Source: Roseobacter weihaiensis | GTDB lineage: Bacteria; Pseudomonadota; Alphaproteobacteria; Rhodobacterales; Rhodobacteraceae | DNA length: 56,802 nt | Assembly (NCBI RefSeq): GCF_020622345.1 | Contig: NZ_JACNMO010000031.1 | Span: 1-56,802 of the forward strand | Direction of reading: 5' to 3' | Part shown: positions 44,729 through 56,233 of the stretch, in pieces | Layout of the letters: every line of letters starts with the position of its first letter | Numbering within the stretch: the stretch's first letter is position 1 | Program-made: the position numbers and the translations under genes | Notes under the pieces: generated by a model | The model's database searches: none | The model's input: only the letters and a program-made list of their open reading frames with translations | Told to the model about the DNA's origin: nothing

Positions 44729-45684
44729 CCGGTTTTCGCAGCGTTTTTATTCTGTCGGCACTGCTGACGGCCGGGCTGACGGCTCCCGGCTGGGCGCTTG
44801 ATCTGCAATTGCCCGTCGGGGCCGAGCTGACGGCCGAACGGCCCAGCGAACTTGATAGTTTTGCAGCCCCCATCGCGCCCTTTGACGGGGCTGGTGTGCC
44901 TGCCGTGACACTTGAAGGCGCGATCACCCGCCGGGCGTGGCGCATTCCGTCGCCCGGTCTGACACCTTTGCAGATCATCGTGCCGTTGCGCGCTCAATTG
45001 GAAGAGGCGGGCTACGACCTCGCCTTTGAATGTGCCTCTGACATTTGTGGTGGTTTTGACTTCCGCTTCAACACCGAAGTGTTACCGGGCCCCAACATGT
45101 ACGTGAATATCTCGCGCTTTCGCTACCTGACAGCACTGCGTGGTCCGCGCGAGGCTCCGACCCAGGCCGTGGGTGTTTTCGTCAGCGTCACGGCGGCCTC
45201 GGCCTACGTGCAGATCATCTTTGCCGACACGGGCGTTGACGTCGAAGACATGCTGCCGGAGCGGACAGTCGCGCCGGTCGATCCTGACCAGGGTACGGTC
45301 GGAGACAGCATTGAAATGCATCCGCTGCTGACTGAGGGACATGTCGCCCTGAGCGATCTCGATTTTGCCACGGGCACGACCGACCTTGGCCCGGGTCCGT
45401 TTGCCTCCCTTCAAGCTCTGGCGGAGGTGCTGCGGGCCCGCCCGGATTTGCGCATCGCGCTGGTGGGTCACACTGACACCGTCGGTGGGTTGGAGCCAAA
45501 CGTAGTGGTCTCCCGCGAACGGGCCCGTTCCGTGCGGGCCCGATTGATAAGCGAATTCCGCATCGCCGCAGGCCGCCTCGATGCGGAAGGCATGGGATAC
45601 CTCGCCCCGATCGCCTCCAATCTGACGGCCGAAGGCCGTGATCGGAACCGCCGGGTGGAAGCGATCCTTCTGAATGTGGAGTAA
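44725..45684 (+). CDS. OmpA-family outer-membrane protein
   Basis: This 319-residue exported protein has a signal peptide (FILSALLTAGLTAPGWA). The unassigned domain in the middle is followed by a C-terminal OmpA domain (about 205-315) with LDFATGTTDLGPGPFASLQALAE, then LVGHTDTVGG and a VSRERARSVRARL helix. The domain binds peptidoglycan. It is last in the run begun by the MoaB-like gene and overlaps the previous stop by four bases. Confidence 0.88.
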   Translation: MTGFRSVFILSALLTAGLTAPGWALDLQLPVGAELTAERPSELDSFAAPIAPFDGAGVPAVTLEGAITRRAWRIPSPGLTPLQIIVPLRAQLEEAGYDLAFECASDICGGFDFRFNTEVLPGPNMYVNISRFRYLTALRGPREAPTQAVGVFVSVTAASAYVQIIFADTGVDVEDMLPERTVAPVDPDQGTVGDSIEMHPLLTEGHVALSDLDFATGTTDLGPGPFASLQALAEVLRARPDLRIALVGHTDTVGGLEPNVVVSRERARSVRARLISEFRIAAGRLDAEGMGYLAPIASNLTAEGRDRNRRVEAILLNVE

Positions 45685-45730
45685 AAAGGCCCTGACGCTT
45701 CAAAACGCGTTCAACCGGGCGCTGGATTTC

Positions 45731-46642
45731 TTACCAGTCCGAAGGCCCTTTTTCGGCAAAGGAATGGACCAGAAAATCGATGAAAGCGCGGACCTTGGGC
45801 TGGGTAAAGCGGCCCGGGGGATAGACCGCGTAGATGCCTTGCGTTTCCATCGGCAAATCGGGAATGGCGTCCTCCACCAGTCCTTTGTCCATCGCGTCTG
45901 CATAGAGAAAGCTGGGCAGATAGGCGATGCCCAGTCCTGAAATCGCGGCGTTGAGAAGGGATTGACCGTCGTTTACGCTCAGCCATCCGGCGGTGCGCAC
46001 CTGACGTTTTTCGCCTGAGGGCGCGGTCAGTTTCCACACATTGCCAGAGGATTGGTTGGAATAATGCAGAAGCTTGTGTTCGTTCAGGTCATCGATCTTT
46101 TCAGGCCGCCCGTATTTCTCGAAGTAAGCAGGGCTGGCGATCATACGTTTTGTGGTTTCGGTCAGCTTGCGGGCGCGCAATGTGCTGTCTTCCAGCTCAC
46201 CGATCCGCACGGCCATGTCGAACCCTTCGGAGATCAGCTCCACATAGCGGTTGTTGAGCACCATGTTCACCGTGATGTCCGGAAAGTCAGACAGAAATTC
46301 GCTGAGCACGGGCGACAGGTGGTTCACACCAAAGTCCGTCGCCACCGAAATGCGCAACAGGCCTGAAGGCGCGCTCTGCATTGAGGTGACAAGCGCATCC
46401 GCTTCGCCGGCGTCATTCAGCACGCGGCGGGCCCGGTCATAGTAAGCCAGACCAATCTCTGTCGGGCTGACGCGGCGGGTTGTCCTGTTCAGCAGACGGG
46501 CCCCCAGGCGTGCTTCCAGAGAAGAGACATGTTTAGAGACGGCGGATTTGGAAATCCCCATCTTTTTGGCGGCATCGGTAAAGCCGCCCTGGTCCACGAC
46601 CGTCGCAAATGCTTCCATTTCTGTCAGACGGTCCATCGCCAT
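45731..46642 (-). CDS. LysR-family transcriptional regulator
   Basis: This 303-residue LTTR has an N-terminal winged helix (MEAFATVVDQGGFTDAAKKMG, then SAVSKHVSSLEARLGARLL) and a substrate-binding domain. It resembles the CrgA/PecT-like subgroup. No divergent gene is present; fadH lies 369 bases upstream on the same strand. The target and effector are unknown. Confidence 0.92.
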   Translation of the reverse strand: MAMDRLTEMEAFATVVDQGGFTDAAKKMGISKSAVSKHVSSLEARLGARLLNRTTRRVSPTEIGLAYYDRARRVLNDAGEADALVTSMQSAPSGLLRISVATDFGVNHLSPVLSEFLSDFPDITVNMVLNNRYVELISEGFDMAVRIGELEDSTLRARKLTETTKRMIASPAYFEKYGRPEKIDDLNEHKLLHYSNQSSGNVWKLTAPSGEKRQVRTAGWLSVNDGQSLLNAAISGLGIAYLPSFLYADAMDKGLVEDAIPDLPMETQGIYAVYPPGRFTQPKVRAFIDFLVHSFAEKGPSDW

Positions 46643-47011
46643 ATCCTTCTAAACTTCACACTTTGTATGTCAGTCAAATCGGGCAGGAACGCGGCACATC
46701 TGAGACAGTATCGCGGTTTTTGCATGTATCGTTGAGGACGCGGAAACGCTGAAATCCCTAAGATTCGAGTTAAATGTATCTTATTTATGCATCTTTTGGT
46801 TGTATTTCGGACGGCCACCATAATGTGTGCCGGTCACATTTTGTTTAGTAAAGCATAGAGTATTAAAGTCTCTGCGAATTATTTATCTTGTTTTTGCAGA
46901 GATAGATAGCAGTTTACGCCGAGAAGATAATCACACCGCCGAGGTCTTGGAAAAACACCTATAGGTTGATCTTTGACCTGTACAAAACGGCTTTCACCGG
47001 AGGGGACAGCG
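46643..47011. other. A/T-rich intergenic region
   Basis: The 369 bases between fadH and the LysR gene (both minus strand) are distinctly A/T-rich around 46760-46900. No gene, RNA or strong terminator was recognised. It should hold the lysR promoter. Confidence 0.5.
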
Positions 47012-49081
<2,070 letters not shown>

Positions 49082-49132
49082 TCACGTAAAGCCTGTCACG
49101 CGCAACGCAGCGTCACAACCTGAAAGCAACAG

Positions 49133-49594
49133 ATGACCATAAGATGGGCAACAGAGGCCGATACCCCGGGTCTTGCGAAGGTGTTCCATGCGGCGATCCG
49201 CGAAGGGCCAAGCCCCTATAGTCAGGCCCAGCGGGTCGCCTGGATGTCGGATCGCCCTGACCCGCGTCATTTCGCACAACGGATTTCCGGTCTGAATGTT
49301 GTATTGGCTGAGCGTGCGGGTGATCTTGTGGGCTTTATGGGGGTAGAGCCGACGGGATACATTGATCTGGCCTATATTCTCCACGCACACCGCGCGCGGG
49401 GTCTCTTTCGGCAGCTTTATCAGGTCGTGGAGAACCAGGCGCGTGACACCGGCCTGACACGGCTTTGGACCCACGCGAGCCTGATGGCGCAACCGGCCTT
49501 TCGGGCGATGGGCTTTTTGGTTATCCATCACGAGGTGGTGGCGCGCAACGGCGAAGAACTGGCCCGCGCCCTGATGGAGAAGAAACTGCAATGA
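49133..49594 (+). CDS. GNAT family N-acetyltransferase
   Basis: This 153-residue GNAT protein shows [21 protein letters not shown] at the start, an acyl-CoA region ([19 protein letters not shown]) and [12 protein letters not shown] at the end. The substrate is unknown. Its stop overlaps the rppH start (ATGA), suggesting coupled translation with the RNA decapping enzyme. Confidence 0.88.
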   Translation: MTIRWATEADTPGLAKVFHAAIREGPSPYSQAQRVAWMSDRPDPRHFAQRISGLNVVLAERAGDLVGFMGVEPTGYIDLAYILHAHRARGLFRQLYQVVENQARDTGLTRLWTHASLMAQPAFRAMGFLVIHHEVVARNGEELARALMEKKLQ

Positions 49595-50073
49595 CCCCCG
49601 AAGAGATCGAAAAGCTGCCCTACCGCCCTTGTGTGGGGGTCATGCTGGTGAACGTGCGGGGTGAGGTCTTTGTGGGGCAGCGGCGCGACAGCGAATACGA
49701 TGCCTGGCAGATGCCGCAAGGCGGGATCGACGCGGGCGAAGAGCCGCGCACCGCCGCCCTGCGTGAGCTTTGGGAAGAGACCGGCGTGCGCGCCGATCTG
49801 GTCGATGTCGAGGCGGAAAGCGCGCATTGGCTGCCTTATGAATTGCCGCATGACCTGGTGCCGAAACTGTGGAAGGGGCGCTTTCGCGGGCAAAGGCAGA
49901 AATGGTTCCTGATGCGGTTTCAAGGAGACGACAGTCAGATCGACATTGCCACGGAACACCCGGAGTTCTCCAGATGGCGCTGGCTGGCGGCGGATGCGCT
50001 GGTCGAGAACATCGTGCCCTTCAAGCGCGATGTCTACGCGGCGGTGATGAAGGAGTTCGGCGCGCGGCTCTAG
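49591..50073 (+). CDS. rppH: RNA pyrophosphohydrolase RppH
   Basis: This 160-residue Nudix enzyme removes pyrophosphate from 5' ends of RNA and starts mRNA decay. The Nudix box reads [20 protein letters not shown]. The N-terminal [10 protein letters not shown] and WQMPQGG, with later RGQRQKWFL, are typical of RppH. The TAG stop shares the CTAG tetranucleotide with the stop of the converging gene. The start overlaps the GNAT stop by four bases. Confidence 0.95.
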   Translation: MTPEEIEKLPYRPCVGVMLVNVRGEVFVGQRRDSEYDAWQMPQGGIDAGEEPRTAALRELWEETGVRADLVDVEAESAHWLPYELPHDLVPKLWKGRFRGQRQKWFLMRFQGDDSQIDIATEHPEFSRWRWLAADALVENIVPFKRDVYAAVMKEFGARL

Positions 50074-50666
50074 GGGCGGATCAGCGGCACAAGCGGCCCT
50101 GCCGTTTCCGGCAAAATGCCAAGGGCGCGCGGGTCGTCGGCAATCTGCACCTCCTGTTTCACAACCGAAAAGCCGTTGCGCCGATAGAAGGCCAACGCCT
50201 GCGGGCTGTCGAGCGTGCAGGTGTGTACGTGAAACCGCGAGATCGGTTTATCCCATGCCCGCGTGATGGCTTCATTGATCAGGTAACGCCCGGATCCGGT
50301 TCCGATCAGATCCGATGTGAGCCCGAAGTAAGACAGCTCGCATTCGCCCTCGTCGCTGAAATCAAGCTCCATCAGCGCCATGTCGCGACCGCTCTGCGAC
50401 AGCGTGTAAATCTCCACCTTTGGATCGGCGACGACCTCCGACAGCGCGTCGTCGTCCAGCAGCAGGCGCCCGTACCACAGCCAGTCCTGCGATCCGACCC
50501 GCCTGAAGATATCGCGGTACCAGGCGACATCCGGCTCTACCCGTCGGAACCTAAGCCCTTCCTTGAGCGGCACGTCTTTGACATGCGGTTTGCTCCTCAT
50601 CTCGAGGTAAGTGACGACCGTCGCAATCTTGCCCGCGGGCACGCCGTGCAACCCATCCGTCAGCAT
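50070..50666 (-). CDS. GNAT family N-acetyltransferase
   Basis: This 198-residue GNAT protein has a sheet and CoA-binding region [18 protein letters not shown], then [26 protein letters not shown]. The N-terminal part ([19 protein letters not shown]) resembles proteobacterial acyltransferases of unknown substrate. It follows the adenosine kinase gene on the same strand with only two bases between, so the pair is likely an operon. Confidence 0.85.
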   Translation of the reverse strand: MLTDGLHGVPAGKIATVVTYLEMRSKPHVKDVPLKEGLRFRRVEPDVAWYRDIFRRVGSQDWLWYGRLLLDDDALSEVVADPKVEIYTLSQSGRDMALMELDFSDEGECELSYFGLTSDLIGTGSGRYLINEAITRAWDKPISRFHVHTCTLDSPQALAFYRRNGFSVVKQEVQIADDPRALGILPETAGPLVPLIRP

Positions 50667-50668
50667 GA

Positions 50669-51655
50669 TCAGACCAGCCCTTCCTTTTGGAAAACGGTCA
50701 TCATGTCGGTCTGCGGGCGCGGGCCCACATGGCTGATGACCTCGGCGGCACAGAGGTTGCCCATGCGCGCGCAGATCTCCAGATCGCGCTGCGTGGCCAG
50801 GCCGTAAAGGAAGCCGGCGGCGAACTGATCGCCTGCCCCTGTGGCATCCACCGGGGTGATCTTGTTCACGGGGACATCCACGCGTTTGCCGTCCTTGAGC
50901 ACCGTGACGCCGTCACCGGACCGGGTGCAGACGACCAGCGGACAGATCTCGGCGGTCTTGGCCAGCGCGGTTTCGAGGTCCGTTTCAAAGAGAGATTCGA
51001 TTTCGTGTTGGTTCCCGATGACGTAATCCAGATCATGCGCGATCAGAGACAGGAAATCCGCGCGGTGCCGCTCCACGCAGAACGGGTCGGAAATGGCGAT
51101 GCCTGCGATGCCGTTGCCCGCCTTGGTGGCCCGCGCGGCTTCGCGGAAGGCGGTTTTGCCGGCGTCATGGTCAAAGAGATAGCCTTCGAGGAACATGATT
51201 TTGGCCCTCCCCGAGACTGTTTCCGGCACGTCATCCGATGTCAGACCCGTGGAAATGCCCAGATAGGTGTTCATCGAGCGTTCGCCATCGGGGGCGACAA
51301 AGATCATGCTGCGCGAGGTCGGGGTCGCACCATTCACAACCGGCGGGTTTACAAAGTCGATCCCGTTATCTGTCATCGCACTTGCATAAAACCGGCCCAA
51401 AGCATCATCCCGCACCCGTCCGATAAAGGCGGTTTGCAACCCAAGAGAACCTGCGCCCGCGACGGTATTGGCGACGGCGCCACCGGGGGTTTGCAGCCGG
51501 TCGTTCATCGAGGCAAAGAGCTTTTCCGAGCGTTCCTGATCCACCAGTTGCATGATCCCTTTCTCGATCCCCATGTGGTCGAGAAAAGTGTCATCGGCAT
51601 GGGTGATCACATCGACCACCGCATTGCCGATCCCGACGACGTCATAGTGCTTCAT
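50669..51655 (-). CDS. adenosine kinase (PfkB family)
   Basis: This 328-residue ribokinase-family enzyme is of the adenosine kinase type found in alphaproteobacteria. The substrate lid motif GGAVANTVAGAG and ATP/anion hole signature DATGAGDQFAAGFL with catalytic Asp are visible. The start overlaps the nth stop by four bases. Other nucleoside substrates cannot be excluded from sequence alone. Confidence 0.88.
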   Translation of the reverse strand: MKHYDVVGIGNAVVDVITHADDTFLDHMGIEKGIMQLVDQERSEKLFASMNDRLQTPGGAVANTVAGAGSLGLQTAFIGRVRDDALGRFYASAMTDNGIDFVNPPVVNGATPTSRSMIFVAPDGERSMNTYLGISTGLTSDDVPETVSGRAKIMFLEGYLFDHDAGKTAFREAARATKAGNGIAGIAISDPFCVERHRADFLSLIAHDLDYVIGNQHEIESLFETDLETALAKTAEICPLVVCTRSGDGVTVLKDGKRVDVPVNKITPVDATGAGDQFAAGFLYGLATQRDLEICARMGNLCAAEVISHVGPRPQTDMMTVFQKEGLV

Positions 51656-52296
51656 AAAGTCTTTTCCTCAAATGGGCATAGATCACGGATAATGCAGGTG
51701 GGGCACATCGGCTTGCGTGCCTTGCAATGATAACGCCCGTGCAGGATCATCCAATGGTGCGCGTGCAGCTGGAAATCGGCCGGGATGTTGTCTTCGATGG
51801 CGCGTTCGACCGCCTCGACGGTCTTGCCGGGCGCGATGCCGGTCCGGTTGCCGAGACGAAAGATATGGGTGTCCACGGCCTGTGCGGGGTACTGCCACCA
51901 CATGTTCAGCACGACATTGGCGGTCTTGCGCCCGACGCCGGGCAGGCTTTGCAGGGCGGCACGGCTGTTGGGCACCTCGCCGCCATAGTCGTCCACGAGA
52001 ATCTGGCTGAGCTTCATGACGTTCTTGGCCTTCTGGCGAAACAGCCCGATGGTCTTGATATGCTCGGTCAGCCCGTCAAGCCCGAGGTCCAGCATCTTTT
52101 GCGGGGTGTCCGCCATCTGAAACAGCTTTCTGGTTGCTTTGTTGACACCCGCATCGGTGGCTTGCGCGCTCAACGCCACGGCCACAACCAGGGTGTAGAC
52201 GTTCACATGCTCCAGTTCCCCCTTGGGTTCCGGATCCGCGTCACGAAAGCGGGTGAAAATTTCGCGAATGTGATGATAGCCAAGCTGTTTTGCCAT
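51652..52296 (-). CDS. nth: endonuclease III
   Basis: This base-excision repair glycosylase/AP lyase of 214 residues has its helix-hairpin-helix LPGVGRKTANVVLN with the catalytic Lys, catalytic Asp in VDTHIFRLGNRTG and the 4Fe-4S cluster C-x6-C-x2-C-x5-C near the C-terminus (CKARKPMCPTCIIRDLC). The start at 52296 gives the family length; the longer frame to 52341 is unlikely. It is coupled to the adenosine kinase gene. Confidence 0.96.
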   Translation of the reverse strand: MAKQLGYHHIREIFTRFRDADPEPKGELEHVNVYTLVVAVALSAQATDAGVNKATRKLFQMADTPQKMLDLGLDGLTEHIKTIGLFRQKAKNVMKLSQILVDDYGGEVPNSRAALQSLPGVGRKTANVVLNMWWQYPAQAVDTHIFRLGNRTGIAPGKTVEAVERAIEDNIPADFQLHAHHWMILHGRYHCKARKPMCPTCIIRDLCPFEEKTL

Positions 52297-52413
52297 GTGC
52301 CCGGTATGCGAAGTTTCCTCTCCGGAGGCAAGGCCATCCAAGCGGGATTGCAGAAATGCCGCAAAAAAGAAAGTGGGTTTTTAGCGGTATTTTAAGGCAC
52401 CTCTGCGAGGATC

Positions 52414-53532
52414 ATGACCGTATTGGTTTTTAATGAGGGACGTATGCCGACGTCTTCGTTCTATGGCTATTCTTCCAGCGCGCTGGTCTTTAATCCCGAC
52501 AACAGGACCGTCACGCTGGACCCGCAGTATGATTACCGAACGGACCGTGTTCTGTTCAACGTGACAGATGATGATGCCTTTCTGGACGGTGACAGAGGCA
52601 GCAACGAGGTGGGCGAGGACAGCAACCAGACCGGCGTGGTCACCACCAGTGACGGGACGCTGGTCGGATCTGGTCTGATCTATGGTGAGCAATTCGCCGT
52701 TTTGCGGGCACCGGACGGGTCCTATGTGACCATCGACCGGATTGAGATTGACGGTGTCAGCATGGGGTATGTGCCGTCAGAACCTCTGCAGCCGGGGGTG
52801 AGCTATACCTACGTCGGTAGCCGTAACATCGACGACCAGATGGGCGGCTCGGGTGGCAGTGACACACGCTTGTCCTATGCTGCCTATGAACAGAACAGTG
52901 TGCCGTGTTTCGGCCCGGGTACAATGGTCAAAACCAAGGATGGCGAAATCCCGGTTGAATGGCTGGACAGCTCTGATTTGATCCTGACGCGGGACCACGG
53001 CTTTCAGCCGATCCAGTGGATTGGCAGGACGAAAATCGCCCCTTCCCATTTCAGGCAATATCCGAGCGCCTGCCCGGTCCGCATTCCTGCCGGTGCTTTG
53101 GGACCTGATTGCCCCTCCCACGATCTGTTTCTCACAGGTGATCACCGCGTCATGATCCGGTCCGCCCGTGCCGAGCTTTTGTATTTCTCGCCTGAGGTTC
53201 TTGCCCCGGCAAAATCATGGGTCGACGCCGGTATTGCCTCCGTGATCGTTCCTTCAAGACCCTACACCCTGACGCATATTCTCTGCGCATCACACGAGGT
53301 CATCCTGGCGCAGGGGACTTGGGTCGAAAGCCTGTTTACCGGTGCAGAAACGCTCAGACGTCTTGGACCCGAAATAACGTCGGTGCTGGAGCAGAAGCTG
53401 GGCGACACCCTCCATACGATGCAGGCGGCCCGGCCTTGCCTGTCCCGCAGGGAGGCGGCGCTTCTGCTGGAGAAAGATCAACAGTCAAAACGCTGTGATT
53501 TGGCCCCCGAAAACCTCCTCGTGCGAGCTTAG
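52414..53532 (+). CDS. Hint-domain (Hint_2) protein
   Basis: This 372-residue protein has an N-terminal domain of about 165 residues rich in Asp/Gly/Tyr, followed by a Hint domain starting at Cys in CFGPGTMVKTKDGEIPVEWL. Later segments include LILTRDHGFQPIQWIGR, then DHRVMIRSARAELLY and VIVPSRPYTLTHILC. In rhodobacteria such Hint_2 domains are attached to secreted or surface proteins and may self-process at the Cys. No signal peptide is evident, so secretion, if any, would be by another route. A start at 52444 (Met11) is possible. Confidence 0.85.
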   Translation: MTVLVFNEGRMPTSSFYGYSSSALVFNPDNRTVTLDPQYDYRTDRVLFNVTDDDAFLDGDRGSNEVGEDSNQTGVVTTSDGTLVGSGLIYGEQFAVLRAPDGSYVTIDRIEIDGVSMGYVPSEPLQPGVSYTYVGSRNIDDQMGGSGGSDTRLSYAAYEQNSVPCFGPGTMVKTKDGEIPVEWLDSSDLILTRDHGFQPIQWIGRTKIAPSHFRQYPSACPVRIPAGALGPDCPSHDLFLTGDHRVMIRSARAELLYFSPEVLAPAKSWVDAGIASVIVPSRPYTLTHILCASHEVILAQGTWVESLFTGAETLRRLGPEITSVLEQKLGDTLHTMQAARPCLSRREAALLLEKDQQSKRCDLAPENLLVRA

Positions 53533-53552
53533 AGTTTTCCACTAGATTTGCC

Positions 53553-53849
53553 TTGGCCGGGAGAGGAGCGGAAACGCATGAAGGCATCGAAGTTTGGCAC
53601 GGTGCCAAGACACCTACCTATCTCGCGCTCAACATGGGTTCCCTGACCAACTATGGCCAACTGTATCGCAAGGGATTGCCGATCTCCACCTCTCGTGCCG
53701 AGGGCTGTGTTGATGACACCGGGAACATTCGCATGGGCAAGCGTCGTCGCATGAGATGGTCACCGAGAGGTGTCCACACCGTGGCAGTCACCCGCGCCAC
53801 CGTCCTCAACGGGTCTCTGTCAGTTGCCAATCCGAAGCCGGCTGCATGA
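53553..53849 (+). pseudogene. ISKra4-like transposase C-terminal remnant
   Basis: The frame carries a conserved transposase ending: NYGQLYRKGLPISTSRAEG, followed by NIRMGKRRRMRWSPRGVH and VAVTRATVLNG. I associate this pattern with ISKra4-type elements, where the SRAEG segment holds the last catalytic Glu. The first ~20 codons and everything upstream are unrelated, so only the last quarter of a transposase remains. It follows the Hint gene by 20 bases, and nothing is recognised between 53850 and 53990. Confidence 0.6.
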
Positions 53850-53990
53850 GACCCACAGCTTTTGACCACTTTCGAGACTTAGTAGAAGCTGATTGATTAG
53901 GGTACAGTGACAATCGGGTATCGAACTGCTGCTCGCACCCTAAGGAACGCTTGTCGCGGAAAGTATACAAGATATTGTTTTATAATGATT

Positions 53991-54437
53991 TTAAGCGCCT
54001 GCCCCAACGTGATCGGCCAGGTTGGCAAAGAACTTTCCCGCGAGCTTTTTCGCCGTTCCCTGAACCAGCCGACTGCCAAGCTGCGCGAGCTTTCCGCCGA
54101 TATCCGCATGGGCATCATAGCGCAGCAAGGTGCCCTCTTCGTGCTCTTCCAGGGTCACGTCAGCACCGCCCTTGGCAAAGCCCGCAGCGCCACCATTGCC
54201 CTCCCCGGTCAGGGAAAAATGCTCCGGCGGGTTGTCCGGTGCGAGGGTCACATTGCCTTTGAACTTAGCCTTGACCGGGCCGATCTTGAGCACAACACGC
54301 GCTTCAAGCTCCGTGTCCGAATGCTTGGTCAGCTCTTCGCAGCCGGGAATGCATTGCTGCAGAACCTCCGGGTCGTTCAGCGCCTGATAGACCACATCCC
54401 GAGGGGCATTGATCACGATTTCGTCTTTGAGATCCAT
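53991..54437 (-). CDS. CoxG-like SRPBCC protein
   Basis: This 148-residue START/SRPBCC-fold protein is of the CO dehydrogenase subunit G family. The segments EIVINAPRDVVYQALNDPEVLQ, CIPGCEEL and LGSRLVQGTAKKLAGKFF are characteristic. CoxG-type proteins bind lipids or quinones and help anchor or assist CO dehydrogenase in some bacteria; stand-alone relatives have no set role. No coxMSL genes are in the window. Confidence 0.88.
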   Translation of the reverse strand: MDLKDEIVINAPRDVVYQALNDPEVLQQCIPGCEELTKHSDTELEARVVLKIGPVKAKFKGNVTLAPDNPPEHFSLTGEGNGGAAGFAKGGADVTLEEHEEGTLLRYDAHADIGGKLAQLGSRLVQGTAKKLAGKFFANLADHVGAGA

Positions 54438-54532
54438 GGCACTGTCCTTTGTTCCTACCAGTCCTGATTTTTAGATGACCACAGACAGGGCCAAATTGGA
54501 ATGGACGTCGCTCACAAACAGAAAAGCCGCGA

Positions 54533-55417
54533 TCAGAGCTTGTTGACCGGAATTTTCAGAACCATGTCCCCGTCTTCGTCCCGCGGCACCTCGCCCGCGC
54601 GCATGTTGACCTGCAAGGATGGGATGATCAGCGAAGGCATCGCCAATTGCGCATCACGGGTTTCGCGCATTTTCACAAAATCTTCACGCGAGATGCCGCC
54701 ACCCACGTGGATATTCGCTTTCTTCTGCGTGCCTACTGTCGTCTCCCATGCGATGGCGCGCCCGCCGGGGCCGTAGTCATGACAGACATAGAGCCGCAAC
54801 GCCTCGGGCAGGCTCAGCACACGGGTGATGGAATCGTAAAGCTGCCCGGCATCCCCCCCCGGAAAATCGGCCCGTGCAGAGCCGCCATCCGGCATAAAGA
54901 GCGTATCGCCCGCAAAGGCCGCGTCCCCCATCACATGCACCATGCAGGCAGGCGTATGGCCGGGCGTGTGCAGCGCAAAACAATCAAGGCCCCCTACCCT
55001 ATAGCGATCCCCATCCGTAAACAGCCGGTCAAATTGGGACCCATCCCGCTCAAACTCCGTGCCCTCGTTGAAAACCTTGCCGAAGGTATCCTGGACGTCA
55101 CGGATGTGCTCACCAATACCGATCTGGCCGCCCAGCTTCTGCTGGATGTAAGGCGCGCCCGAAAGGTGATCCGCATGTACGTGGGTCTCGATGATCCACT
55201 CCAGCGAGAGCCCCTGCCGCTCGATCATGGCAACGATCTCATCCGCGCTTTCATAGCTCAGGCGGCCCGAGGCATAGTCGAACTGCATCACCGCGTCGAT
55301 CACCGCGCAGGCGGGGCTTTCCGGGTCTTTGACCAGATAGCTGATGGTATTGGATTGCGGGTCGAAAAACGCTGTCACCTGCGGGTGCTGGTGCATGGAA
55401 ACGTCCGGCAAAGACAT
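54533..55417 (-). CDS. MBL-fold hydrolase, persulfide dioxygenase/BlhA-like
   Basis: This 294-residue metallo-beta-lactamase protein has the iron/zinc site THVHADH at residues 78-84. Later ligands follow in HTPGHTPACMVH, FAGDTLF and CHDYGPG. The combination with a rhodanese gene matches sulfur-detoxification operons (ETHE1/Blh type), where persulfides are oxidised to sulfite. It lies 58 bases after the rhodanese gene on the same strand. A glyoxalase-II-like role is less likely. Confidence 0.85.
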   Translation of the reverse strand: MSLPDVSMHQHPQVTAFFDPQSNTISYLVKDPESPACAVIDAVMQFDYASGRLSYESADEIVAMIERQGLSLEWIIETHVHADHLSGAPYIQQKLGGQIGIGEHIRDVQDTFGKVFNEGTEFERDGSQFDRLFTDGDRYRVGGLDCFALHTPGHTPACMVHVMGDAAFAGDTLFMPDGGSARADFPGGDAGQLYDSITRVLSLPEALRLYVCHDYGPGGRAIAWETTVGTQKKANIHVGGGISREDFVKMRETRDAQLAMPSLIIPSLQVNMRAGEVPRDEDGDMVLKIPVNKL

Positions 55418-55475
55418 AAGCGATCCTATGATGAAAGACAGGCACCACCATCATGCACGCAGTGGCCCACTTCGG

Positions 55476-55877
55476 TCAATCGGCAACGGGTGGGTACTCT
55501 ACCGGACCGCCCTGTGCCTCCCAGGTTGAGAAGCCTTCGCGCAGGTGGGCTGCATCAAAGCCCATGTCCTGCAGTTGCGCCACCGTCAATGCAGATCGCC
55601 AACCGGATGCACAGTGAAAGACGTATTTCTTGTCCTGGCCAAAGACATCTTTGAAATAGGGGCTGTCGGGATCCACCCAGAACTCCACCATACCCCGGGG
55701 AGCATGATAGCTCCCGGGGATAAAGCCGCTGCGGGCCCGTTCGCGCGGGTCACGTATATCGACGATGACGACATTCGGGTCCTCAACCATGGCGATCAGA
55801 TCCTGGGTCTCAATCTCCTTGATCCGGGCGCGTGCCTCTGCCACCAGTTCGGCGGCGGATTTCTTGAGCTTTTGCAT
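55476..55877 (-). CDS. single-domain rhodanese
   Basis: This 133-residue rhodanese domain protein has its catalytic Cys at residue 89 in FHCASGWRSALT. The conserved VIVDIRDPRERARSGFIPGS precedes it. It probably supplies or accepts persulfide sulfur for the MBL enzyme downstream. A short upstream frame ends seven bases before its start. Confidence 0.92.
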   Translation of the reverse strand: MQKLKKSAAELVAEARARIKEIETQDLIAMVEDPNVVIVDIRDPRERARSGFIPGSYHAPRGMVEFWVDPDSPYFKDVFGQDKKYVFHCASGWRSALTVAQLQDMGFDAAHLREGFSTWEAQGGPVEYPPVAD

Positions 55878-55884
55878 CGTCGGG

Positions 55885-56112
55885 TTACTCCTTAGTCAGA
55901 GCCTCTTGCAGGCAGGTCATGGCCTTTTCCAGCACTTTGGCATCGACCCCCCTGCCCTGCAACCGGATCATAAACCCTTCCGCCCCGGTTTCGTTGCGCA
56001 ACGTCAGCCCGCTGGGCAGATCGACCTTTGCCAGCACCTGTCGAGTCTTCATCCGGTAGATGTGATGGCCGTCCAACCTGATTGCATATCTGGTCAGTCG
56101 CTCAACTTGCAC
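55885..56112 (-). CDS. small unidentified protein, possibly truncated
   Basis: The last ~75 codons of a minus-strand frame look like protein (RYAIRLDGHHIYRMKTRQVL, then GLTLRNETGAEGFMIRL and a helical end). A GTG at 56112 could start it, but the frame stays open further upstream with poor composition, so the true 5' end may have been lost near the adjacent IS-associated junction. The stop is seven bases from the rhodanese start, suggesting co-transcription. No family recognised. Confidence 0.4.
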   Translation of the reverse strand: MQVERLTRYAIRLDGHHIYRMKTRQVLAKVDLPSGLTLRNETGAEGFMIRLQGRGVDAKVLEKAMTCLQEALTKE

Positions 56113-56233
56113 GCCACATACATCCTTGAAGGCACCCGCTGCAGGCGTCGAGCGGACAATAATAGAAATGCTACAATGACTACCAAACCGATTGAAATCG
56201 ATGATGTCCTGGCCACCCTGAACCAACTTTATG

